Part shown: one piece after another, positions 1 through 9,747 of the stretch | How the letters are laid out: the number at the start of each line of letters is the position of its first letter | Numbering within the stretch: the first letter of the stretch is position 1 | Origin: Flavobacteriales bacterium | GTDB taxonomy: Bacteria; Bacteroidota; Bacteroidia; Flavobacteriales; CAJXXR01 | Length of the DNA stretch: 64,000 nt | Direction of reading: 5' to 3' | NCBI GenBank assembly: GCA_025210805.1 | Contig: JAOAQX010000027.1 | Location: forward strand, 1 to 64,000 | Notes under the pieces: generated by a model | What the model saw: the letters and a program-made list of their open reading frames with translations, nothing else | What the model was told of the DNA's origin: nothing | Databases searched by the model: none | Made by a program: the position numbers and the translations under genes

Positions 1-1296
1 AAATCCAGTAAGAGTTCCGCTCTCATCTTATCAATGATCTTTGCAATTCATCGAAGCAACGCTGTGCCTTGTCTCAATTGCGAGGGCAAAAGTAGAAATC
101 TTTTTAATTAAACGTATGCCTTTTGTTAAGTTTTTTTGAAGGTTTTTTGCTATGCGTTGATATTTAAGGGATTTATAGTTAATATTTATTCGAAAGGAAT
201 CTTCAACAAAAGATAGAAGTTCTTGTATAAAGACAAAACACGACCCTTATGGAGAAGACTCCCCTCTTGATAAGCACATGAAAGAAGCAGTTAATATATA
301 TACTATACCTTACTAAAACAGTATTATTTTAAAACCTCCAATTCCTATTTATACATAAAGTATCACAAATAAATATCTTTTCTACATTCCTAAGTAGAAA
401 AATAGGTGGCACTTTTCATTGCATTTCATCAAAATATTAATCCTATTTTCTTATTTAACCATATTATTAACCATCCAAATTCAAAGCTGACCTTGAATTT
501 TTAACTAAAGAATACTTTAAAACTACTTGTTTTATTAAACTCACTTGGTAATATTGACGACAAACAATTACCTTTTTTTGTAATTTAACTATCAAAAGAG
601 AGAATCATATTTATGATTTTAGTATTTATCTTCCATTAGAATCATCATTCATAAATCCGCTGTGTGACCAAAGTAAAAATTGGAACTTATTTACTCAGTC
701 TTCATCCAAATAAATTTCACCAATTGTATTAAGTCTTCTCCCCCCTCTGTTAATTCCACACGAATATCCAAAACGAAATATCCTCCACAGCATTTGTAAA
801 TAGGTAGATTTGTCTCCATATAAACATTGTTTTTCTTTAAGAAAATATTACACTCAAATTTAGTTTATGATATTATGTTAAATACTACACCGATAAAAGC
901 TGATTAACCAACAAGAACAAACAAATAGTGCGTAATTTTGGATTTAGGATAATTTATAAAATATACAAGAAAATAACACGTAACACACAACTATCAAAAC
1001 ACTAAATAACAGTAGATTACAGCTAAAAAGATTAATACCAATTACTATCTAAATCTCTCCAATTTCTACCTCACTGAAAAACAACTGATTTCCGATTATT
1101 AAAAAACATATTCCAATTTCAGGAGTTATCAGCACTAGAAAAAAATATCTGACAATTCTTTTCATACTCCCCGATATTCTTTAAAAGACACAACAGTAGA
1201 TGAATAAAATTATTCACCACCTTAGTAATTAAAACACAATACCTTTCTTACTAACAGAAAAAAGCCTAAATTTAAATCTCTAGATACTAAAACAAT
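1..1296. other. Gene-poor AT-rich edge region
   Basis: No open frame here looks like a conserved protein on either strand. The first ~100 bases are less AT-rich than the rest. On the minus strand positions 97-90 read TACTTTTG, which fits the Bacteroidota -7 box TAnnTTTG, and an ATG at 26-24 opens a frame running off the window (MRAELLLD...). A minus-strand gene may therefore begin at the left edge, but only about eight codons are visible. The remaining ~1.2 kb is unusually long for an empty stretch beside such tightly packed genes and could hold decayed sequence or an RNA I cannot recognise. Confidence 0.4.
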
Positions 1297-1929
1297 ATGC
1301 TTAATAATTTATACATCAACCTACTCTCCAAATACTCTAATGATGTACAGTATATAAAAAAATGTTGGTCCGAAATTGAAAATGCTTACAATGATCATTC
1401 AAGGCATTACCATAATTTACGCCACCTAACCCTGATGTTTGAGGAATTAGAAAACGTCAAAAATGATATTGACGATTTAGATTCTTTCAAGCTTTCCGTC
1501 TTCTATCATGATATCATTTATGATGCTACCGCCAATGACAATGAAAAGCAGAGTGCAATTTTGATGCAAAAGCATTTGTCTAAAACAAGTTTCACCAATA
1601 TACAGAAATGCTCAGAACAGATAGAAGCGACAAAAAGGCATGAAAAAAGTAGTCACCTAGACACTAACTATCTATTAGATATAGATTTAGCTATATTAGG
1701 TGAAAATGAATCTGTTTATGAAAATTATTGTAATCAAATTCGAAATGAATACAAAATGTACTCAAATAGACAGTATTACCATGGAAGAATTCTGGTATTG
1801 CAAAATTTATTGAGCTCAGATACTATCTTCAAAACGGCTTACTTTAGAAATATCTATGAAAAACGAGCAAAAAATAATCTGCAAAATGAGATATTATTAC
1901 TCAACAAAAAAATGAAAAAGCTAAGCTAA
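1297..1929 (+). CDS. HD-superfamily metal-dependent phosphohydrolase (COG4339-like)
   Basis: A 210-residue cytosolic protein resembling the COG4339 group of predicted metal-dependent HD hydrolases. Metal ligands are visible: the early YHNLRH motif (His39), the Phe-Tyr-His-Asp pair at residues 69-72, and the later LDIDLAILG motif (Asp about 127) followed by an IRNEY motif. Length is normal for the group. Substrates of this group are not established, although HD proteins commonly cleave nucleotide phosphates. It converges on the ion-channel gene with a 7-bp gap and appears to be a single-gene unit with an AT-rich upstream region. Confidence 0.8.
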   Translation: MLNNLYINLLSKYSNDVQYIKKCWSEIENAYNDHSRHYHNLRHLTLMFEELENVKNDIDDLDSFKLSVFYHDIIYDATANDNEKQSAILMQKHLSKTSFTNIQKCSEQIEATKRHEKSSHLDTNYLLDIDLAILGENESVYENYCNQIRNEYKMYSNRQYYHGRILVLQNLLSSDTIFKTAYFRNIYEKRAKNNLQNEILLLNKKMKKLS

Positions 1930-1936
1930 CCTTAAT

Positions 1937-2761
1937 TTACAAAAACTCGCCACAAGAGTAACAATACTCTGCTTCGTCCAAATGCCCCTCTGCCGAACAT
2001 GATCTACAAGATTGGGTATTGAGATCTATGTCTTTCTGGGCTTGCTTGCTCATTTCTACTGTTACAATCCCCGTAGGGACAGCAATAATTCCATATCCCA
2101 TAATCATAACAATGGTCGCAATAAATTGCCCCAATGCAGTGTGTGGAGAAATATCTCCGTAACCCACGGTAGTTAATGTAACTATTGCCCAATAAAAACT
2201 TCTGGGAATACTTGTAAATCCATTTTCAGGTCCTTCTATTAGATACATTATTGTTCCTAAAATTATTGATAAACTAAAAACTGCCATCAAAAAAACCAAG
2301 ATTCTTGCTTTACTGGCCTTTAGAGATTTCATCAAAAGATTTGCTTCTCCAACATATCTCACTAACTTGAGTACTCTAAAAACTCTTAGCAATCTTAAAG
2401 CACGAACAGCAACAAAAACATGTGTTCCCACAAAGAATAAACTCAAATATTTAGGAATTGTAGAAAGTAGATCAATAATTCCATAAAAACTAAATATATA
2501 ACGCCAAGGTTTATTGATTACCAAAATACGCATAATGTACTCTATGGAGAAAAATATAGTAATCACCCACTCTGCATAATTCAACAAATTGGAATGTGTT
2601 TCTCTATAGCTTTCCACACTTTCTAACATTACCACACCAATACTGGACAGTATGAGTATGAGTAATATGATATCAAACAGCTTTCCTTCTTTTGTATCTG
2701 CTTCATAAATAATCTCATGCCAACGTTCTCTCCAAGATTTCGATTTGGTTTTCAAGTTCAT
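1937..2761 (-). CDS. Voltage-gated potassium channel (ion_trans family) with C-terminal zinc ribbon
   Basis: A 274-residue inner-membrane channel with six predicted transmembrane segments. The S4 segment carries regularly spaced Arg/Lys (about residues 120-135, every third position), and the pore loop holds the K+ selectivity filter TVGYGD (198-203). It should form tetramers that pass K+ in response to membrane potential. The cytosolic tail ends in a CxxC...CxxC pattern (Cys252, 255, 267, 270), a probable small zinc ribbon. Family assignment is firm; the physiological role and the use of the zinc tail are inference. It is convergent with the HD hydrolase gene. Confidence 0.93.
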   Translation of the reverse strand: MNLKTKSKSWRERWHEIIYEADTKEGKLFDIILLILILSSIGVVMLESVESYRETHSNLLNYAEWVITIFFSIEYIMRILVINKPWRYIFSFYGIIDLLSTIPKYLSLFFVGTHVFVAVRALRLLRVFRVLKLVRYVGEANLLMKSLKASKARILVFLMAVFSLSIILGTIMYLIEGPENGFTSIPRSFYWAIVTLTTVGYGDISPHTALGQFIATIVMIMGYGIIAVPTGIVTVEMSKQAQKDIDLNTQSCRSCSAEGHLDEAEYCYSCGEFL

Positions 2762-2822
2762 AACCTTTAATTTATTGAGGTAAATGTAGTGATATTTTTT
2801 GAGTTCTAGAAAATGAAAATAC

Positions 2823-3356
2823 TTACATTAAAACAGCCACATAATAGTACTTATCAAGCCTACAAGAAAAAGAATAATAAATGATTGTAGAGAATAAGAT
2901 TATTTGAGACAGTTGTTCTTTCCATGTTTGTTTTTCAAATTTTGTAGATTTATTTTCAACGGTTTTTAATTTCGATACAAATTCTGGGATGGAATGATAA
3001 AATGCTAAACTATTCTCCTCCAATTCTTCTAATTTCTTTTGACCGTAAATAGGAAGATCCTTCTTATTCCCTCTAAAAACTAAATCGTTCAGGATTCTAA
3101 AACCTGAGTTATTCATTGATTTTTCATAAATGCTCACACATTTTGAAATACGCGGTTCTTTTGGATCATGAAAAATCCAGAATTTACCTGCTAGATCATA
3201 GAATCCACTTTCATAATAGATTTCCGCCACTTGGTTTCTGAGTTCCATATTATTTGGATGGTACTGCGTTAAATTCTCTAATCGTCTAAATGCTTTTCCT
3301 TTTGCTCCTAAAGACAACTCTGATTCGGCAATTTTTATTTTTGCTCCAATACCCAT
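2823..3356 (-). CDS. DUF6584-like protein with C-terminal membrane segment
   Basis: A 177-residue protein. The N-terminal ~60 residues form a TPR-like helical repeat (GKAFRRLENLTQYHPNNMELRNQVAEIYYESG) followed by an aromatic AGKFW motif, the pattern I associate with DUF6584. A hydrophobic stretch near residues 150-165 suggests a tail anchor. It starts 2 bp after the stop of the upstream DUF4143-type ATPase gene, so the two are almost certainly co-transcribed. Function unknown. The family name comes from memory of its motif and is moderately sure. Confidence 0.65.
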   Translation of the reverse strand: MGIGAKIKIAESELSLGAKGKAFRRLENLTQYHPNNMELRNQVAEIYYESGFYDLAGKFWIFHDPKEPRISKCVSIYEKSMNNSGFRILNDLVFRGNKKDLPIYGQKKLEELEENSLAFYHSIPEFVSKLKTVENKSTKFEKQTWKEQLSQIILFSTIIYYSFSCRLDKYYYVAVLM

Positions 3357-3358
3357 AA

Positions 3359-4504
3359 TTATTTATCCTCCCTAATGATCCAATCCGTATAATTATCCTT
3401 ATTAATCACCTCAAAAGAAGCATCGGGATAAGCCTTTTTCCATTGGGTTGGTATTTTCACTTTGGATTCCTTCCATTTGAATTCATATCCAAAAAGTTTT
3501 CCTTCTCTTTCTTCAACCCAATCTATTTCTTGCTGTTGATAGGTTCGCCAAAAGTAGTTATTAGAGGAAAGTCTATTATACTCTTGAAACTTCAATCGCT
3601 CACCAATCATATAGTTCTCCCATAAAGCTCCTACATCATTCCTCTGCTCTACGGTGTTAAAATTAGCAATGACTGCATTAAGAATGCCGTTATCCAAAAA
3701 ATACCAACGGGAGCTTTTAGTAATCTCTTTTCTCATATTTCTACTAAATCCTTCCACTTTATGAAGCACAAAAACTTTACACAGTAAATCCAGGTATTTT
3801 TCTACTGTATTTTTACTAATTCCCAATTGCTTTCCAAGTTCCTGAAGTGAAACTTCTTTTCCTATCTGAAAAGCTATTAATCTAAGAAGATTGTATATTT
3901 TTTGGGCATTTTTTAAGTGATCATATATTAAAATATCTTTTAATAGATAAGAGCTGACCATTTCATTAAGGTAATCTATTTTGTCTTCACGATCGGTAAG
4001 ATGAATAAGCTCTGGGTAATTCCCAAAAACCAAACGTTCTTTCATTCTTTCCATTTTTTCGATGCTGTTTTCTGTTTGAAGAAATTCGTTTTCAGAAAAA
4101 GCATAGAGATGGAAAGAATACTTCCGCCCTGTTAAGGGTTCTCCAGTGTTTTTTAGAATATCAAAAGCTGACGAACCTGAGATGATTATTTTTAATCCCT
4201 CTATTTCATCTATCATCAATTTAAGTTTTTGTCCAATGTCAGGAATTTTTTGGGCTTCATCTATATAAAGTAACCTATATGACCCTATCACTTGTTTGTA
4301 ATTTTCTATACTTCGTGTTTCTAATCGAAAATGCACATTGATATCTTCCCCATTTAGATACAGTACAGGTTCTTTCACTTGGGATAATACTTTTTTTACG
4401 AGCACAGTTTTTCCTACTCTTCTTGCTCCGAAGATGATTATCACTTTGTTCGGTTGTAGTTTTCTCAGAACTAAGTTTGTTAAATCTCGAATTATTTTTT
4501 TCAT
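3359..4504 (-). CDS. AAA-type ATPase with DUF4143 domain
   Basis: A 381-residue ATPase of the COG1373 type. Visible elements are Walker A GARRVGKT (26-33), Walker B LLYIDEAQ (78-85), sensor-like ISGSSAFD (108-115), a GRK motif near 126, and a C-terminal DUF4143-like region with a winged-helix-like segment (VSLQELGKQLGISKNTVEKYL) and a nuclease-fold-like end (DWVEEREGKLFGYEFKWK). Members are widespread and mostly uncharacterised; some are linked to phage defence or transposition, which is inference here. Its 5' side is remarkable: the 32-bp phased repeat array begins one base beyond the start codon and fills the upstream region. It probably shares an operon with the DUF6584-like gene. Confidence 0.88.
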   Translation of the reverse strand: MKKIIRDLTNLVLRKLQPNKVIIIFGARRVGKTVLVKKVLSQVKEPVLYLNGEDINVHFRLETRSIENYKQVIGSYRLLYIDEAQKIPDIGQKLKLMIDEIEGLKIIISGSSAFDILKNTGEPLTGRKYSFHLYAFSENEFLQTENSIEKMERMKERLVFGNYPELIHLTDREDKIDYLNEMVSSYLLKDILIYDHLKNAQKIYNLLRLIAFQIGKEVSLQELGKQLGISKNTVEKYLDLLCKVFVLHKVEGFSRNMRKEITKSSRWYFLDNGILNAVIANFNTVEQRNDVGALWENYMIGERLKFQEYNRLSSNNYFWRTYQQQEIDWVEEREGKLFGYEFKWKESKVKIPTQWKKAYPDASFEVINKDNYTDWIIREDK

Positions 4505-4505
4505 A

Positions 4506-4889
4506 ATTCCATCATATTATCGACGGAATTTACAGTAATTCCGTCAGTTAATTAATGCAATTTAATAAAATTCCGTCGATATATTACCGCAAATACGAAA
4601 AATACAGTCTCAATAATTCATAATTTTAAAGATATTACGTCATTATAATGACTGTATTTTTCTAAATTCCGTCAAATGATTGACGCAATTATTAAAAATA
4701 CAGTTTCAATGATTTATAATTTTATAGAAATTCCGTCATACTAATGACTGTATTTAGTTTAATTACGTCAAAAGATTGACACTAAATATAAAAATACAGT
4801 CTTAATTATTTACAATTTCATAATAATTCCGTCAGAAATCTGACAAAATTTAACAAAAATTCCTCAACAAATTAATTCTATTTAATACA
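4506..4889. repeat. Degenerate tandem array of twelve 32-bp units with internal dyads
   Basis: Units start at 4506, 4538, 4570, 4602, 4634, 4666, 4698, 4730, 4762, 4794 and 4826, exactly 32 bp apart, with a twelfth at 4859-4889 that has lost one base. Unit heads read ATTCCGTCA, ATTACGTCA or ATACAGTCT-like. Five units (4634, 4666, 4730, 4762, 4826) contain the dyad GTCA-N6-TGAC. Units at 4602, 4698 and 4794 form a diverged subclass, giving a higher-order 96-bp period. 32 bp is not a codon multiple and no open frame covers the array, so the DNA (or RNA) itself is the likely functional entity. 32 bp is about three helical turns, which would put bound proteins on one face. It lies between divergent genes and touches the ATPase start. 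Confidence 0.9.
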
Positions 4890-5040
4890 ACTATTTTCAT
4901 TAACACTTAATGATAAAAACAAAACTTAAAACAAAGTTCACATTTAACATTAATCTTACTTGAAAATATTATTTTCTTTTCTTCCTTCTAAAATTAGAAT
5001 AACACCAGAAGCTTTACTTCGTAGCTAAATATATAGAAAC

Positions 5041-7308
5041 ATGAAGAAAACATTATTCTCTGCGTTATTCGCCTGTGTATTAATGGCAAATGCACAAAAC
5101 TATCCAGTATTAGAACACGTATCTACCTATCATTCTGGAATCTTTGATGATGGAGCTGCCGAAATTTCAGCTTTCGACCCAACTACTAAGAAACTAGTCT
5201 TTGTTAATGCTCATCAAGGAACTTTGGATATTTTGGATCTTTCAAATATCCAAAACCCAACCAAAATTGATAGTATCTCACTTAGTTCTTATGGAGCTGG
5301 AGCAAATTCTGTAGTGATCAAAAATGGTAAAATTATTGCCGCTGTAGAAAATTCAGACAAACAAGAAAACGGAAAAGTAGTTTTCTTTGATATGAACGGT
5401 ACATTTGAAAAAGAAATTACAGTGGGTGCACTTCCTGATATGGTAACAGTTACCCCAGATGGTAAAAAGGTTATTGTTGCTTGTGAAGGAGAGCCTAATG
5501 ATGATTATTCTAAGAATCCAAATGGTACTATTCATATCATAGATATTTCCGGAGGAATTGCTTCAGCAGTTTCGCAAGAAATCAATTTTGCAAATTTCGA
5601 AACTATTCGAAACTCATTCGATGGTCAAGGAGACTGGGATTATGCACTTAACCCTACAACCTATAATGACCAAGATACCAATGTAATCTTATATGGAGAT
5701 GTATGGGGTGTCATCAATAAGTTTAATAAAACAAATAACGAAATTAAGCCAGTTCAAGGGGATTCTATATTCGGTCTTTTGGATCTTGATAACCCAAATC
5801 ATGATGGATGGCACACAATCACTTTTGACACTAAAGATATCTCAAGTAAAGTTAGTGGTGGCCATGTTTCTTTTTATCACAATGCAATTGGTTATGATGG
5901 TACTGACTCTATAGGATATATTCTTAATTTTAACAATGGTACAGATTGGGAAATGTCAAATTACGTTGCTTTAAATAAAAATACTGATGCTTGGCAAAGA
6001 ACCAATATTGCTATTCCTGCTGGGACTTCGCACGTGAGACTTAGACTAATGGCTAAACAGAATGGTGGAAGTGACTTTGCTGCTTTTGATAAAGTAGAGC
6101 TGCGTTTTATTGATGATCGTATTAATGTTTTTGAAGACAAAGTTAGTCATACTGTACAATCTGAACTAGAACCAGAATATATTACTGTAGACAAAAACTC
6201 TGAATATGCTTATGTTGTTTTCCAAGAGAACAATGCAATGGCAAAAATAAAACTTGCCGATAACTCTATCAGCATGCTAAAAAGTCTTGGATTTAAAGAC
6301 CATAATGCTGCCGGAAATGGACTTGATGGTTCCGACAAAGATGGAGCAATTAATATTTCAAACTACCCAATAATGGGAATGTATCAACCAGATGCCATTG
6401 CTTCTTTTGAAATTAGTGGAACTACTTATATTGCTACCGCAAACGAAGGAGACGGAAAAGAATATGATGAATACGAAGATGAGTCTAAAATATCTAAAAT
6501 GGATCTTGATACAATTGCCTTCCCAAATGCAGCATCACTTCAAGAAGATGAAAAAATAGGGAGAATGAAAGCTACCGTTTCTATGGGAGATTCTAATTAT
6601 GATGGACAATATGAAACACTTTATACTTACGGTGCTCGTTCTTTTTCTATCTTTGATGAAAACCTCAACCTAGTTTATGATTCTGGAGATGACTTTGCTC
6701 AAACAATAAAAGACTCATTACCTAGCTACTTCAATGCTGACAACGACGATAATGATTCTTTTGATAAAAGATCAGACAACAAGGGAACTGAGCCCGAAGC
6801 AGTAACCATTGGAGTGGTAGATGGTAAAACTTACGCTTTTATAGGTCTTGAAAGAATAGGTGGTGTTATGATTTATGATGTTTCCAACCCATCGTCACCA
6901 GAGTTCGTCCAATACTTAAACAATCGTAATTTTTCTGTAGACGCAGAATCAGCTCAAGCAAAAGATTTAGCTCCTGAAGGAATTTTGTTTATTCCTGCAA
7001 GTGAAAGTCCTGCAAACAAAAATCTCTTGATTACTTCAAATGAAGTGAGTGGTACAATTAGTATTTTCACTTTTGAAACTCTAGGAATTGGCGTAGAAGA
7101 ATTGAACAAAAAAGAAGATATCTTTATTCATAATAATGAATTAGTTTTCTCAAAAGCATACTCTGGATTGATCAATATCTTTGATATAAACGGAAAATTG
7201 GTTTCTAGCTCTACAGTAAACGAATCAAATATAGTAGAACTTCCTACACTCTCAAAAGGAACTTATTTGATCCAAACAGAAAACAAATCAATCAAGTTTG
7301 TAAAATAA
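5041..7308 (+). CDS. Choice-of-anchor I family secreted protein with T9SS sorting domain
   Basis: A 755-residue secreted protein. It has an N-terminal signal peptide (ending near NAQ, residue 19) and a beta-propeller-like body of the choice-of-anchor I type, with characteristic blocks such as EPEYITVDKNSEYAYVVFQ, GLDGSDKDG, YQPDAIASF and ATANEGDGKEYD. A C-terminal type A T9SS sorting domain (last ~75 residues, ending SIKFVK) implies export by the type IX system and surface attachment or release. Between about residues 185 and 355 a jelly-roll-like segment interrupts the propeller. Relatives are sometimes annotated as alkaline-phosphatase-like, but no phosphatase active site is evident. It is followed by a strong terminator. 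Confidence 0.88.
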   Translation: MKKTLFSALFACVLMANAQNYPVLEHVSTYHSGIFDDGAAEISAFDPTTKKLVFVNAHQGTLDILDLSNIQNPTKIDSISLSSYGAGANSVVIKNGKIIAAVENSDKQENGKVVFFDMNGTFEKEITVGALPDMVTVTPDGKKVIVACEGEPNDDYSKNPNGTIHIIDISGGIASAVSQEINFANFETIRNSFDGQGDWDYALNPTTYNDQDTNVILYGDVWGVINKFNKTNNEIKPVQGDSIFGLLDLDNPNHDGWHTITFDTKDISSKVSGGHVSFYHNAIGYDGTDSIGYILNFNNGTDWEMSNYVALNKNTDAWQRTNIAIPAGTSHVRLRLMAKQNGGSDFAAFDKVELRFIDDRINVFEDKVSHTVQSELEPEYITVDKNSEYAYVVFQENNAMAKIKLADNSISMLKSLGFKDHNAAGNGLDGSDKDGAINISNYPIMGMYQPDAIASFEISGTTYIATANEGDGKEYDEYEDESKISKMDLDTIAFPNAASLQEDEKIGRMKATVSMGDSNYDGQYETLYTYGARSFSIFDENLNLVYDSGDDFAQTIKDSLPSYFNADNDDNDSFDKRSDNKGTEPEAVTIGVVDGKTYAFIGLERIGGVMIYDVSNPSSPEFVQYLNNRNFSVDAESAQAKDLAPEGILFIPASESPANKNLLITSNEVSGTISIFTFETLGIGVEELNKKEDIFIHNNELVFSKAYSGLINIFDINGKLVSSSTVNESNIVELPTLSKGTYLIQTENKSIKFVK

Positions 7309-7349
7309 CTATTACACAATTTTATCTATTGTTTCAATAGTTTCTAGAG

Positions 7350-7386
7350 GTCCTTTGCAATTTTTTATTGTAAAGGACTTTTTTTG
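7350..7386 (+). terminator. Rho-independent terminator after the choice-of-anchor I gene
   Basis: A 12-bp stem, GTCCTTTGCAAT pairing with ATTGTAAAGGAC (one G-T), with a five-base loop and a following run of T. It lies about 40 bases after the stop codon. Confidence 0.85.
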
Positions 7387-7516
7387 GTTTATACTAGTAT
7401 CGCAGTGATTACTTGTTCAATTCTCGCTTATATCACTGATTTCAACAAGTTTTAATCATTACCTCATATCATACCAGTAAAAGGTCTCACTTCTTTTTCT
7501 ATTGTATTAAAAATAA

Positions 7517-7552
7517 AAAAACCACTTAAAAGCATTGTTTTAAGTGGTTTTA
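7517..7552 (-). terminator. Terminator for gyrB, symmetric in shape
   Basis: Stem AAACCACTTAAAA / TTTTAAGTGGTTT flanked by A-rich and T-rich sequence, about 40 bases beyond the gyrB stop. The A run on the plus strand gives the U run for leftward transcripts; the trailing T run could also stop rightward transcripts. Confidence 0.8.
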
Positions 7553-7591
7553 TATATGACTTATTTAAAAAATCAGAAACAATAACAACTA

Positions 7592-9541
<1,950 letters not shown>

Positions 9542-9747
9542 TTATAATGTTCTTGATTAAAATTTTATTGAATGAATTTGCTTGTTCTACAAATCGATAG
9601 TTTCTAGCGTAAAAAAGTGAGCCTTTGAAAAAATCCAAAGGTTCACTACTATAACAACTAAACTTTTGTAGAAAACTTGTGTGGGTACACACTTTTCATC
9701 TTCCTAACAAATATAGCCTTTTTTCTATTAAAAAAAGAATATTTTCC

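Noticed and set aside
4506-4889. CRISPR array
   Set aside because: There are no identical repeats separated by unique spacers; all 32 bp of each unit are related and no cas genes are near.
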